The position numbers were made by a program, and so were the translations under genes. From contig JBBKWJ010000175.1 of the NCBI GenBank assembly GCA_037968895.1, positions 1-64,000 of the forward strand: 64,000 bases of DNA. Reading direction: 5' to 3'. Shown here piece by piece: positions 44,663-53,688 of this stretch; the first letter of the stretch is position 1; every line of letters begins with the position of its first letter. The DNA is from JBBKWJ01 sp037968895. GTDB lineage: Bacteria; Actinomycetota; Acidimicrobiia; Acidimicrobiales; SZUA-35. The notes under the pieces are model-generated. The model was given only the letters and a program-made list of their open reading frames with translations, searched no databases and had not been told where the DNA came from.

Positions 44663-45567
44663 TGGGTGGAAGGATAGCCGCCTGGCCGCTGAGGCCATTC
44701 AATCTCGACACAGAGACCAGCGTGGTCGCTCGCGATCAGCCCACCACTGCGTGATGTGTCGAAAACAACTGCCGCTTCGAGAACCCGCCCGGCGTCGCCG
44801 GCCCGAGAATACGCGTCGCCAACAAAGACGTAGTCGATTCGCTTTCTATGGACGTTGAGGCTTGCCGCGGTCGGGTTGATTCGCCAGTCTTGGGTGATCC
44901 CTCGATGATCGGCACCGGCAGTTCGCCACGCGTCCTGGTAGAAGGTGACCTTGCCGTGTAGCGGCGTCAGACCGGCGAGGAAACGGATCTCGTCACTGTC
45001 TGGCTCTGCGTTGAAGTCGCCGCACAGGATCGCGGGCATGTGGATTCGTTTCTCGCCGAAGCGAACCATGTCGTCTTTTGGTCCCCTGGACGCCTTGATG
45101 TGTTCGTCGATCGCGGCCACCTGGACCCGGCGGTGAAACTGATCAGTTGGCGCGGCGGCAAGATGAGTGGAGTACAGGTCAAGCCCCGCCGTTTGAGCGT
45201 GAAAAAGCTCCCACGGAACCTGACCAACGAACCCGTTGTCGTTTTTGTCGTCGATGGGGAGGCGCCAATAGTTGGTTGCGTCAATCGGCCAGCGAGAGAG
45301 CACTGCCGAGCCAAAGTGCATCGAGCGATCTTTCCACAGCTTCTCAGAAACGGAATCACCGCCAAAGGCCCAGAACCACGATTGACTCGCATTCTCCGCG
45401 AGCCATGACGCCGTGTTCTGTGTGTTGTCGTCTTGCCACGCCTCCTGCAGACACACGACATCGGGATCGAGGTGATCGAGCCAGGCGACAATCTCATGCC
45501 GACGATTCTCCCAATCGGGCTCGAGCAACGAACCAATGTTGAGCGAGACCACACGGAGCGACGGCAT
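44659..45567 (-). CDS. Endonuclease/exonuclease/phosphatase-family hydrolase
   Basis: A 302-residue EEP-fold enzyme: RVVSLNIGSLLEPDW, CLQEAW (metal Glu), HLAAAPTDQFHRRVQVAAI, ILCGDFNAEPDS, RIDYVFVGD, and ASDHAGLCVEIE. The family cuts phosphoester bonds in nucleic acids, lipids or sugar phosphates. With PhoD directly upstream in transcription it may belong to phosphate scavenging. Confidence 0.82.
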   Translation of the reverse strand: MPSLRVVSLNIGSLLEPDWENRRHEIVAWLDHLDPDVVCLQEAWQDDNTQNTASWLAENASQSWFWAFGGDSVSEKLWKDRSMHFGSAVLSRWPIDATNYWRLPIDDKNDNGFVGQVPWELFHAQTAGLDLYSTHLAAAPTDQFHRRVQVAAIDEHIKASRGPKDDMVRFGEKRIHMPAILCGDFNAEPDSDEIRFLAGLTPLHGKVTFYQDAWRTAGADHRGITQDWRINPTAASLNVHRKRIDYVFVGDAYSRAGDAGRVLEAAVVFDTSRSGGLIASDHAGLCVEIEWPQRPGGYPSTQ

Positions 45568-45587
45568 TCGGCGAGCTTAAGGGGCGC

Positions 45588-47060
45588 CTATTCTGCGGTC
45601 AAAGTGGTTCGATCTGACCTGGATACCGAGCTCGCTGGATCGGCGACGTCATCGACAAAATGAAATGTCGGTTGAAGTTCGGTGGCGCTCAACCCGAGCT
45701 CGAGCCAACCGTTTGTCGGATCGATGTAGTCGATCGTTGGACTCACAAGTGGCAGTAATGGTGCCAAATCAATGTATTCCGCCGAGAATTGCGAGCTGAT
45801 TGCGGGGGCCATGAATTCATGGGCGATGGGTTCCTCGGCCAGATCGAACGACGGGAGGTAGCGCAACTGCATCGCGGAGTGCATGTCGCCCGAAACGAGG
45901 ATCGGGTTTGTCACTTTCCGCAGTGCGGCAGTGAGCCTGTCTCGGTCGGTTGGGTGACCGGCCCACGTGTATGCGGTGAGATCACCGTCGAGCTGTTCCA
46001 CTCCGGTTCCCGTCACGAGGACTGAACTGGCGATGATTGTCCAGGTTGCGGGTTGTTGGAGCTGCGTTTCGAACCACTGCCACTGCGCCTCGGAGAGCAT
46101 GTGGTCTGTAGTCGCGTCTTGGCGGCAATCAAGCACGATGAGATTGATCAGGTCGCCGAACGTCGCCGAGTGGTAGATCGTCGGGGGCTCATCAATTGGG
46201 GCCGGCAGACGGACCGGCATGTTCTCCCACCACGCCTGATAGCCCGCGAGCCGACGGTCAGGGTCGACCGACTGGTCATAGTCGTTGACGACCTCGTGGT
46301 CATCCCATGTACAGAACCACGGATGTGCGGCCGAACTGAGCTGAAGGAGCTCATCACGACGGTACTGCGCATAGCGGGCCCGGTACTCCGGCAACGTCAC
46401 AGCCTCTTGGCCTTCGATGAGCCGAACCTCGGTGCCCGATCCGAGTACGTACTCATAGATAAAGTCACCGAGCCAAACGAAAGCATCTATTGGGGAGTCG
46501 GCTATGTCACGATGAGCGGCGTAGTGGCCAGTTTCGAACAACTGGCACGACGAGAAACCAAGGGCGATCGAGGCCACCTCGTCGGCAGCAGATGGAAGAG
46601 TTTTCGTCCGTCCGTGTGATGAAGTCTGACTATCGGAGCGAAATCGATACCAGTAGGTCGTGTGCGATTGAAGGCCGGTGACGTCGACGTGAACCGAATA
46701 CCCAAAACGATCGGTGGCCACGGTCTCGCCTGTTGCGACGAGGAGCGCGAACTCAGGATCGGTACTGACCTCCCACACCAGTGGCACGTTCGCCGGCAGC
46801 TCGCCCACGAAGCGGGTCCAAAGAATGACCGACTCGGCGGTCGGAGCGCCGGATGCGACACCAAGGCCAAATGTCTCGGCGGGAAGGCTTACAGGTGGTG
46901 GTTCGAGACGGTCAACGCTGGCGAGAGTTGTCGTTGCTACCACGCCGGAACCGTCGGCCAACGGTGTGGTTCCCGATGACACTGCCGTACCAGCCGAGCC
47001 GCTTGTGCATCCGGCTGCGAGTAGCCCGGCCATCGATTGTAAGAATCGTCTGCGATCCAT
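45588..47060 (-). CDS. phoD: PhoD-like alkaline phosphatase/phosphodiesterase
   Basis: A 490-residue exported enzyme. The N-terminus MDRRRFLQSMAGLLAAGC combines a twin-arginine motif with a lipobox, so it is exported folded and lipid-anchored at Cys18. The PhoD core shows LGFSSCQLFETGHYAAHRD, VWLGDFIYEY (metal Asp), TWDDHEVVND, LDCRQ, and VSGDMHSAMQ. PhoD releases phosphate from mono- and diesters with Fe/Ca. GGGGAG six bases before ATG47060. Its place next to the phosphonate genes suits phosphorus starvation, but I see no Pho box. Confidence 0.9.
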   Translation of the reverse strand: MDRRRFLQSMAGLLAAGCTSGSAGTAVSSGTTPLADGSGVVATTTLASVDRLEPPPVSLPAETFGLGVASGAPTAESVILWTRFVGELPANVPLVWEVSTDPEFALLVATGETVATDRFGYSVHVDVTGLQSHTTYWYRFRSDSQTSSHGRTKTLPSAADEVASIALGFSSCQLFETGHYAAHRDIADSPIDAFVWLGDFIYEYVLGSGTEVRLIEGQEAVTLPEYRARYAQYRRDELLQLSSAAHPWFCTWDDHEVVNDYDQSVDPDRRLAGYQAWWENMPVRLPAPIDEPPTIYHSATFGDLINLIVLDCRQDATTDHMLSEAQWQWFETQLQQPATWTIIASSVLVTGTGVEQLDGDLTAYTWAGHPTDRDRLTAALRKVTNPILVSGDMHSAMQLRYLPSFDLAEEPIAHEFMAPAISSQFSAEYIDLAPLLPLVSPTIDYIDPTNGWLELGLSATELQPTFHFVDDVADPASSVSRSDRTTLTAE

Positions 47061-47181
47061 CTCGCTCCCCGGCTAGCTCGCTGTGAGTCTGCCTTCAATT
47101 GCGCTGCTATACGCCGATGGCCCTCGTTGCCCACGCCAACGAAGACGACGCCCGCGGCTCAGTGCCTGGTTTGCCTGCTGA

Positions 47182-48063
47182 CTAGCCCGAGCGGAGCGAA
47201 AGAGCCACGGCGCCAATAATCAGCGGTGCGCCAATCCACACTGCGGTTGACGGGGCCTCGCTGAGCAGTAGCCAGGCCAAAAGACCGGCGCCAATAGGCT
47301 CGAGGAGAAGCGAGAGCGACACCGGAAGCGAGCCCAGCACCTCAAGAAGATGATTCAGGACCGTGTGGCCTAGAAGCTGAGGTCCGAGAATCATCGCGCC
47401 AACCGCGAACCACGTTTGGGTCGAATACCCGCCGAGACTCGTGCCGGTGATGAGGCAGGCCGGCAAGAGAACAACGGCCGCAACGGCATAGGTCATGGCC
47501 GAGTAGGTCGTGGTGGTAAAGGTGTCTCGCAGGTGTTCGCCCGTGAGCAGGTAGACGGCAACCGCGGCCGCCCCAGCCACTGCAAGGGCATCGCCTTGTA
47601 GCGCACTCCCCGTAGCGCCGAAATCGCCGCCAGCAATGATGGCCGACCCGATGAGCGCAACACCGACCGCGATCGTTGTGCGTTTCGTGATCGGCCGGCC
47701 AAGGGCAACGGAGAAGAGCGCGACGAAAATCGGAGCGGTGGCGACCAGCGTGGTCGAGGCGGCGACCGACGTGAGTTCAAGCGACCGGAGCCACAGCCAG
47801 AAATGAGCGGCTAGTGCACTGCCAGCCAAAAGCAGGGCGGCAGCCTGGCGTCTTGTCGGCACTCGAAAGTGAGAACGAGCAGGAATGATCAGGAGTAGGG
47901 CCCCGCCCGCGGTTCGCCAGAAGGACAATGCGAGCGCACTTGCGTCGGCCCAGCGAATGAGGATTGCCGCCGACGACACCGCAAAAACGGCAACCGCGAG
48001 GAGTCCAAGGTGCTTCCCGTCAAGGCGCTTGCCCTCCACGCCGCCCTGTTGAGCCGTTTGCAT
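47182..48063 (-). CDS. EamA/DMT-family transporter
   Basis: A 293-residue membrane protein with ten helices in two EamA repeats, e.g. FAVSSAAILIRWADASALALSFWRTAGGALLL in the first and ILGPQLLGHTVLNHLLEVLGSLPVSLSLLLEPIGAGLLAWLLLSE in the second. Substrates in this superfamily range from amino acids to nucleosides. Gap to phoD (47061-47181) contains no gene or clear motif. Confidence 0.82.
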   Translation of the reverse strand: MQTAQQGGVEGKRLDGKHLGLLAVAVFAVSSAAILIRWADASALALSFWRTAGGALLLIIPARSHFRVPTRRQAAALLLAGSALAAHFWLWLRSLELTSVAASTTLVATAPIFVALFSVALGRPITKRTTIAVGVALIGSAIIAGGDFGATGSALQGDALAVAGAAAVAVYLLTGEHLRDTFTTTTYSAMTYAVAAVVLLPACLITGTSLGGYSTQTWFAVGAMILGPQLLGHTVLNHLLEVLGSLPVSLSLLLEPIGAGLLAWLLLSEAPSTAVWIGAPLIIGAVALSLRSG

Positions 48064-48160
48064 TTGCTGATCGTAGGGCGAACGGGGTGGTCATGCAGAG
48101 TGACGGATTTGATTAGAACGAATCAGTGACTTTGGCGGCGCTGACAGGCAAGATGGTGCG

Positions 48161-48982
48161 GTGAAACCGATCTTACTTATCATGGCCGCAGGCCTCGGTT
48201 CTCGTTTTGGCGGCGTCAAGCAGCTTGCTCGTGTCGGCGCTAACGGCGAAGCAATCCTTGATTTCAGCATTTCAGACGCAATGGAGGCCGGTTTCGGCTC
48301 TGTCGTCATGATTGTCCGCTCCGAGATCGAAGCTGATGTTCGTGCGCATATCGACGAGCAGCATCCTGGTCTCGACGTCACCTACGTTCGCCAGGATGAC
48401 TTCGGTGTTGTGCGAGCAAAGCCTTGGGGCACCCTCCACGCCGTCTTGAGCGCAAGGCCAGTTCTTGACAAGCCGTTCGCTGTTATCAACGCCGACGACT
48501 ACTACGGGCCGAAGTCGTTCGTGATTGCAGCTGAACAGCTTGCCTCGATCACGCCCGGTCACGCTGATCTCATCGCCTTCGAACTTGCCAACACGGTGCC
48601 GCCATCGGGTGCCGTCACCCGTGGCGTGTGCGAGATCGACGCCGGAATGCTGGTTGGAATCGTCGAAACTGACGGGTGCGAGAAGCTGCCTGGCGGCGTC
48701 TTGATGGCCGGAGGAGTCGAGGTCGAATACGACACGCCGGTTTCAATGAACCTTTGGTGCTTCCACGACAAGGTGCTCGCCGATTTCGACGCCCGCTGGC
48801 AAGCCTTCTTTGTTGAATTCGCTGACACGCCAAAGCGCGAATGCCAACTCCCGACTGTTGTCGGTGAGCTCATGGCTGACGGTCTTATCGAGGTTGCTGC
48901 GGTTCATTCGCCAGAGCAGTGGATCGGGATCACGAATCCAGACGACCTTGCGCTGGCCAAAGACGCTCTAGGGGATCGTTAG
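48161..48982 (+). CDS. Sugar-nucleotide pyrophosphorylase-like nucleotidyltransferase
   Basis: A 273-residue Rossmann-like NTP transferase: MAAGLGSRFGGVKQLARVG is the pyrophosphorylase nucleotide-binding motif; AVINADDYYG binds metal; ESPEQWIGI-type C-terminus. Resembles UDP-N-acetylglucosamine pyrophosphorylase-like proteins of unknown substrate. GTG start at 48161. Confidence 0.78.
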   Translation: MKPILLIMAAGLGSRFGGVKQLARVGANGEAILDFSISDAMEAGFGSVVMIVRSEIEADVRAHIDEQHPGLDVTYVRQDDFGVVRAKPWGTLHAVLSARPVLDKPFAVINADDYYGPKSFVIAAEQLASITPGHADLIAFELANTVPPSGAVTRGVCEIDAGMLVGIVETDGCEKLPGGVLMAGGVEVEYDTPVSMNLWCFHDKVLADFDARWQAFFVEFADTPKRECQLPTVVGELMADGLIEVAAVHSPEQWIGITNPDDLALAKDALGDR

Positions 48983-49010
48983 CCCTTCCACCATCGCTAC
49001 CCTGCACAAC

Positions 49011-49874
49011 GTGCGGGAGCTGAGATGGATGCAAACAGTGGTGCCCTTTTGCCTGCTTCTCGCAGCGTGTGGGGCAAGTTCGTCGACTGCCACCGCGACC
49101 GCCGACCAAGAATTCGCGTCGATTGATGACGTCAATATCGACGTCGGCGCGTATGAGGTTGCGGTCACATCAAGCGGGACTGAGCCGTTTGTTTCGTTAT
49201 TTCGGCCACCCGCAGTCGGCCTGACCGAGACATACGACGTTGCTATTTGGCACACCGATGCGTCAGGCCGCGAGCAGGGGACTACGGCGAACGTGGAGAT
49301 CACCGTCTTAACGTCGGCCGCCGATGGATCGGCGACCCAACTTCTTGCCCGCTTTGACGAGATTCAAGCCTGGACTGACCCGGACACACTTGACGTTCGT
49401 CTGTCTGATGACCTCTCGAGACTCTCCGGAGCGACAACGACATTTTGGCTCGATTCCAACCGAGTCGTAGCCCAAAGCACCACCGACTCGTCTTCGGCCG
49501 TTGTCGGTGCTGAGGCAACCGCGCTCGCCAACGAGCTATTTGATGTCCCCACCCTGCTCGCCGTGCCAACACCGGCGCAAGCACTTGGCGAGAACGCCAC
49601 CTGGTCGGGCTCCACGAGGGCTGCGAACGGTGTAGAAACCGTGATCTCGGGGCGCGTCGATTCGGTGTCATCAGGCCGCTATCAAATCGTCATTGATCTG
49701 CAGCTAAACGCAGGCGCAACTGAAGCGAGCGGCTCGCTCGGCACGGGTCAACTCACCATAATCGGGGACGTCGATGCACCGTTTGCCGACAAGAAGCACC
49801 TCGTCGTAGAGGGTGCCGATGGTTCAGGGGCGGTTGCGACGATCGATTTTGTGCTCACCCCAGAAGGTGGCTGA
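49011..49874 (+). CDS. Uncharacterised lipoprotein
   Basis: A secreted lipoprotein (LLLAACG, lipid Cys about 25 residues in) of 287 residues, mostly beta-strand, with repeated Thr/Ser/Asp and a TATATA stretch after the anchor. No motif recognised. ATG49029 (six residues later) with GGGAG upstream is a better start than GTG49011. Its end overlaps convergent menE by 20 bp. Confidence 0.65.
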   Translation: MRELRWMQTVVPFCLLLAACGASSSTATATADQEFASIDDVNIDVGAYEVAVTSSGTEPFVSLFRPPAVGLTETYDVAIWHTDASGREQGTTANVEITVLTSAADGSATQLLARFDEIQAWTDPDTLDVRLSDDLSRLSGATTTFWLDSNRVVAQSTTDSSSAVVGAEATALANELFDVPTLLAVPTPAQALGENATWSGSTRAANGVETVISGRVDSVSSGRYQIVIDLQLNAGATEASGSLGTGQLTIIGDVDAPFADKKHLVVEGADGSGAVATIDFVLTPEGG

Positions 49875-50997
49875 GTTCGGCTCGTTTGATCTTGCCGAGG
49901 GCCGTCCGGGGGATCGCCTCGACGACTTTGATTCGGCGGGGGGCGTACCACACCGGCAGCGACTCCTTCACCAGAGCCCGTAGCTCGACCAGGAGGGGCA
50001 CCGCTTCTGGGCTGGCCACGACGAGGGCAACAAGCTCGTGACCCCAATCGGGATGGGGCACGCCAACGACGGCCACGTCGGTAACGCCAGGCGCCCCCGC
50101 GAGCGCGGCCTCTGCTCGTGCGGGCCAGACCTTCTCGCCGCCCGTCATGATGACCTCTTGCTTTCGACCGCTCACAAACAGTGAGCCATCGTCGTTCCAC
50201 CCTCCAAGGTCGCCCGTTGCGAACCAGCCGTCTGTCTTTGGGTCGGCGTCGAGGACCTTGTCGCCAATCCGTTGTCGGTACGCGCGAAGCAGCATCGGGG
50301 CTCGAAGATGAATCTCGCCAGACTCGTCAATCTCAATTTCGACCCCCGCGATCGGATGGCGGTCGTACACGACGCCCGAGCCGGTCTCGGTCATGCCGTA
50401 GGTCGCAAACACGTTGGCCGGGCGATCGGCCGGGGGAGCTGCACCTCCGATCACAATGGCTTCGAAGTCGTCTGGGTTGATCTGCGACAGCGCCCGCGTG
50501 ACAAGAGAGGTGTGGGTTACGCCAGCCTTGGCGGCGGCAGTCGCGGCAGCGGCACTAAACCGCTCGTGCACGACGAGGGGCGTGTCAGTGAGGAGAGCTC
50601 GTGTAATAACCGAAAGGCCGCCGATATGAGCGACCGGCAGGCACGCAAGCCAGGTGTGGCGCTGTCGGTCGACGCCGATGTGGCGTGAGGTCGCGATTGC
50701 TGATGCGGCCACCGCATCGTGAGTGAGGATCACGCCTTTGGGGAGACCGGTTGTGCCTGACGTGGCCAAGACGAGTGCATCGCCGGCTTCGGCCGGTTGA
50801 CCGCCTGCCAGGGCCCGGCGCTCGCCATCGGCCTCGACGATCGCGGTTGGTGCGACTACTGACAGCACACGATCTTGTTCGGACCTTGGTAGGCGGAGGT
50901 CAAGGGGGAAGACGGCGTCGCCTGAATCCCACACTGACTGGAGTGCGTCGACGAAGGCTGTTCCGGCTGGCAGCGCGAGGGCGACGACATCTGGCAT
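49855..50997 (-). CDS. menE: o-Succinylbenzoate-CoA ligase MenE
   Basis: A 380-residue AMP-forming adenylate enzyme, short for the family but typical of actinobacterial MenE. ATP loop ATSGTTGLPKGVILTH near 80, YGMTETGS near 219, SGRKQEVIMTGGEKVWP near 277, and GKIKRAEL with the C-terminal catalytic Lys. It forms OSB-CoA in menaquinone synthesis. Confidence 0.88.
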   Translation of the reverse strand: MPDVVALALPAGTAFVDALQSVWDSGDAVFPLDLRLPRSEQDRVLSVVAPTAIVEADGERRALAGGQPAEAGDALVLATSGTTGLPKGVILTHDAVAASAIATSRHIGVDRQRHTWLACLPVAHIGGLSVITRALLTDTPLVVHERFSAAAATAAAKAGVTHTSLVTRALSQINPDDFEAIVIGGAAPPADRPANVFATYGMTETGSGVVYDRHPIAGVEIEIDESGEIHLRAPMLLRAYRQRIGDKVLDADPKTDGWFATGDLGGWNDDGSLFVSGRKQEVIMTGGEKVWPARAEAALAGAPGVTDVAVVGVPHPDWGHELVALVVASPEAVPLLVELRALVKESLPVWYAPRRIKVVEAIPRTALGKIKRAELSHLLG

Positions 50998-51042
50998 GCC
51001 GTTAGGCTAATGGCCAAGGTTTGCGACGGCTATGGTCTGGCC

Positions 51043-51963
51043 GTGACGCAGATCTGGATCAACGGCGAGCTTCGACCATTCGAGGAAGCGACCATTCACG
51101 TGCTGAGCCACGCAGTGCAGCGGGGCTCCACTGTCTTCGACGTCATGCGCGTCGTCCAAGGCCCCGATGGTCCGGCTGCCTTTGGTCTTCGTCAACATGT
51201 CGCTCGATTCCAGAGGTCAATGGCGTTGATGGGTATGGAGCCTGAGTATTCGGTTGGTCAGCTTGAAGAGGCCGTTGCCAAAACGGTAGTTGCGAACGAC
51301 GGAGCGGCCACCGTCAAGCTCGTCGCGACGTGGGGTGATATTCCGCTTGGAACGATGCCGTCTCGGCTGGCCCCGACCATAACGGTTGCTGCGTTGCAGC
51401 CGAGCGACATGGCCGTCTCGGACAGCGATCCAGAGACAGTCAGGTTGAAAGTGGCAACTGGACCAAAGATGCCAGCTGCGGTCTTGCCGCCTGCGCTCAA
51501 GGTTGGGGCCACCTATACCGCAGCTATTCGTGAGCGATTCGTCGCTCGGAATGAAGGTTTCGATGACATCGTCTTTCGCACCGCCGATGGGCATCTCGGC
51601 GAATCGACGAGCCAAGCAGTGTTCATCGTTCGGAGTGGCCGTCTACTTCTCCCGAGCCTTGACGTCGTCCTCGACAGCATCACTCGGCGGGCTGTCTTAG
51701 ACATTGCGCACTCGGCTGGCATCACGGCTGAGGTTCGAACTGTCGAATGGGACGAGGTCATAAGTGCAGACGAGGTGTTCCTCTGCTCGACCAACCACCC
51801 GATCTGGCCGGTGTCCGCCATCGATCAGGACGAGTTTGTTGCACCCGGACCGGTCACGGCGCGGTTGGCGGTCCTGGTCAACGATCTCCTTGGCTCGACG
51901 CACGAGTTGTCGAAGCGCTGGCTCACGCCGCTCTACGCCGTTGCGGGGCGAGAATCTAAGTAA
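51043..51963 (+). CDS. PLP class-IV aminotransferase or aminodeoxychorismate lyase
   Basis: A 306-residue fold-type IV PLP enzyme: WINGELRPFEEATIHVLSHAVQRG at the N-terminus, PLP Lys in ALKVGATYTAAI near 162, ESTSQAVFIV near 198, and SADEVFLCSTNHPIWPV near 248. The family includes branched-chain aminotransferase, D-amino acid aminotransferase and 4-amino-4-deoxychorismate lyase. Its place between menE and menF, both chorismate-linked, hints at PabC, but the N-terminus is closer to IlvE. GTG51043 gives the family start; ATG51010 is in frame but adds 11 unconserved residues. Confidence 0.7.
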   Translation: MTQIWINGELRPFEEATIHVLSHAVQRGSTVFDVMRVVQGPDGPAAFGLRQHVARFQRSMALMGMEPEYSVGQLEEAVAKTVVANDGAATVKLVATWGDIPLGTMPSRLAPTITVAALQPSDMAVSDSDPETVRLKVATGPKMPAAVLPPALKVGATYTAAIRERFVARNEGFDDIVFRTADGHLGESTSQAVFIVRSGRLLLPSLDVVLDSITRRAVLDIAHSAGITAEVRTVEWDEVISADEVFLCSTNHPIWPVSAIDQDEFVAPGPVTARLAVLVNDLLGSTHELSKRWLTPLYAVAGRESK

Positions 51964-52349
51964 GAGCGGAGACGAGGAATCGTTGCCTCGATCTGCTTGG
52001 CGAGTACGGCGTCAAGTATGCCGTTCCAGAACCGGCCGCTGTAGTGCAAGCTCAGGTCGAGGTCGCTTCCCGTTTTTGACTCTGTGATTGACGACGTGAG
52101 CCGCCACTCGGCATGGTCACGACCGTCGACCTCAGACCGCACGAGCACGAACTCATGTGGGTCGTTCGCTGGTCGTTCTACCATCCGGAGCCGTTTCGAT
52201 CGAGCAAGTGGCCCGACGTTCGCTCTGAGCGTAAGGAGCCACGCATCATCGTCCGGTTCAGCCTTTGTGACGAGCTCGAGCCACTCGGGATAGTTCGCCA
52301 CATCGCGGACGACGCGAATCAGCGCGTCTGGTGTCGATTGGGTTTCCAT
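51933..52349 (-). CDS. SRPBCC/START-fold protein
   Basis: A 138-residue polyketide cyclase/lipid-binding fold: METQSTPDALIRVVRDVANYPEWLELVTKAE is the standard beginning, with ANDPHEFVLVRSE and DLDLSLHYSGRFWNGILDAVLAKQIEATIPRL as the C-terminal helix. Binds hydrophobic ligand; function unknown. Start ATG52349 is the family start; upstream extension to 52502 shares DNA with menF. Overlaps the aminotransferase by 31 bp at the 3' end. Confidence 0.78.
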   Translation of the reverse strand: METQSTPDALIRVVRDVANYPEWLELVTKAEPDDDAWLLTLRANVGPLARSKRLRMVERPANDPHEFVLVRSEVDGRDHAEWRLTSSITESKTGSDLDLSLHYSGRFWNGILDAVLAKQIEATIPRLRSYLDSRPATA

Positions 52350-52415
52350 CGTGATGAGGTGATCCACGCGTGCCAGTCTGCCCGCTCTACGATGCTCTTC
52401 AATGAATGGACACCA

Positions 52416-53651
52416 ATGACGCTGCGGGCAACCACTCTTCGTATCGATGATGATCTTGACCCCATCGCTGTTGGCGCCGCGTCTGGCCTGCTTTGGGCGC
52501 ATGGTGGCTTTGCCATTGCTGGTGTCGGTGAGGCAACCCGCATCCCGCTCTCACGACCGGGCGGCGCATCGGAGAGCCAGGCGGCGCTCACCGCGATGGT
52601 CGGCGAAGATGACACTCAGCGCCCTGGCACAGGACCGGTTGCGTTCGCCGCACTTCCGTTTGACCGCGAGCTCGACGGCGAGCTGATCGTGCCCCAGATG
52701 GTGCTTGGCTGCGGGCCAGAGGGTCAGCGCTGGCTGACTATTGTTGCTGATGACGCAAGCCGAATTGATGTTGATGAAGCGCGTGGTCAGATTCGAGCGG
52801 TTATCGCTGCCGAGCAGCGCCCTGAGCCGTCTGACTACACCTTCAAATCGGTCTTGGCGCCTGAGTTCTGGCGAGATGAGATCGTCGGTGCGGCTCGAGA
52901 CAGGATCCTCGCTGGCGAATTGCAAAAGGCAGTGTTCGCTCGCGAGCTTCTGCTGACGACCGACAAACCTCTCGATCCTGCGGTCATCATTGGACGACTT
53001 CGGGCTCGATTCGGGTCAGCGATCCTCTTCAACGTCAACGGATTCCTCGGCGCAACGCCCGAGCTGCTCGTGGCCCGAGCAGGCGACGTAGTCAGCGCCC
53101 ACCCGCTCGCAGGAACGGCTCCTCGCGGTGCCGACGCGGCCGCCGATGCGCTGCTGGCTGCGGAGCTTCTCGCGTCGACGAAGAACCAGTGGGAGCATCT
53201 CATCACTATCGAATGGCTGCTCGACACGCTGCTCCCCTTTTGCTCGTATGTCGACGCCGAACCCGAACCGAGCATCCTCACGCTCGCCAACGTGCATCAT
53301 CTCGGCACGAAGGTCGAGGGTCGACTCTCGACACCAGCCGATTCGGTGCTGTCGCTGGTCGAGGCTCTTCACCCGACGCCAGCCGTCGGCGGCAACCCTC
53401 GTGACACTGCGCTACGGCTCATCGACGAACTCGAACACGCCGATCGGGGCCTCTATGCGGGGCCCGTGGGCTGGGTCGACGGGGCCGGCAACGGCTCGTT
53501 CGCAGTGGCGATTCGATCTGCGCACCTCGAAGGGACCCAGGCGCGGCTGTTCGCCGGGGTCGGTGTTGTTGGTGGGTCTGACCCCACAGCCGAGCTCGCG
53601 GAGACAAGGTCGAAGTTCGAGGCGCTGATGTCTGCCCTCTGCAAGCCCTAA
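52416..53651 (+). CDS. menF: Isochorismate synthase MenF
   Basis: A 411-residue chorismate-utilising enzyme. HPLAGTAPRG near 232 (usually RxIAGTRxRG), ELLASTKNQWEHLITIEWL, LHPTPAVGG near 325, YAGPVGWVDGAGNGSFAVAIRS near 355 and GVGVVGGSDPTAELAETRSKFE are the MenF/EntC pattern. Converts chorismate to isochorismate. Start ATG52416 agrees with family length; the in-frame GTG/ATG at 52113 would extend into the divergent SRPBCC gene. Confidence 0.88.
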   Translation: MTLRATTLRIDDDLDPIAVGAASGLLWAHGGFAIAGVGEATRIPLSRPGGASESQAALTAMVGEDDTQRPGTGPVAFAALPFDRELDGELIVPQMVLGCGPEGQRWLTIVADDASRIDVDEARGQIRAVIAAEQRPEPSDYTFKSVLAPEFWRDEIVGAARDRILAGELQKAVFARELLLTTDKPLDPAVIIGRLRARFGSAILFNVNGFLGATPELLVARAGDVVSAHPLAGTAPRGADAAADALLAAELLASTKNQWEHLITIEWLLDTLLPFCSYVDAEPEPSILTLANVHHLGTKVEGRLSTPADSVLSLVEALHPTPAVGGNPRDTALRLIDELEHADRGLYAGPVGWVDGAGNGSFAVAIRSAHLEGTQARLFAGVGVVGGSDPTAELAETRSKFEALMSALCKP

Positions 53652-53688
53652 AACGAACATTTTGGTGTCAGACACCAAAATGTTCGTT
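53652..53688. repeat. Palindromic element, copy 3, perfect 18-1-18, likely bidirectional terminator
   Basis: AACGAACATTTTGGTGTC, a central A, then the exact complement. It starts on the base after the menF stop codon and ends on the base before the menB stop codon, so it fills the convergent 37-bp gap exactly. It could form a very stable hairpin in transcripts from either side. No poly-T tract follows. Confidence 0.9.

Noticed and set aside
46053..46619. 188-codon open frame on the plus strand inside phoD
   Set aside because: Shadow of phoD, which has all PhoD motifs on the minus strand; the frame has no recognisable domain or ribosome-binding site.
52113..52415. N-terminal extension of menF
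   Set aside because: It overlaps the SRPBCC gene, which shows clear family motifs on the minus strand, and MenF family length is reached from 52416.
53571..53586. A GGTGGGTCTGACCCCAC near-palindrome resembling the dispersed element
   Set aside because: It encodes the conserved GGSDPTAE motif of MenF, lacks the ACGAAC outer arms, and pairs imperfectly; coding constraint explains it.
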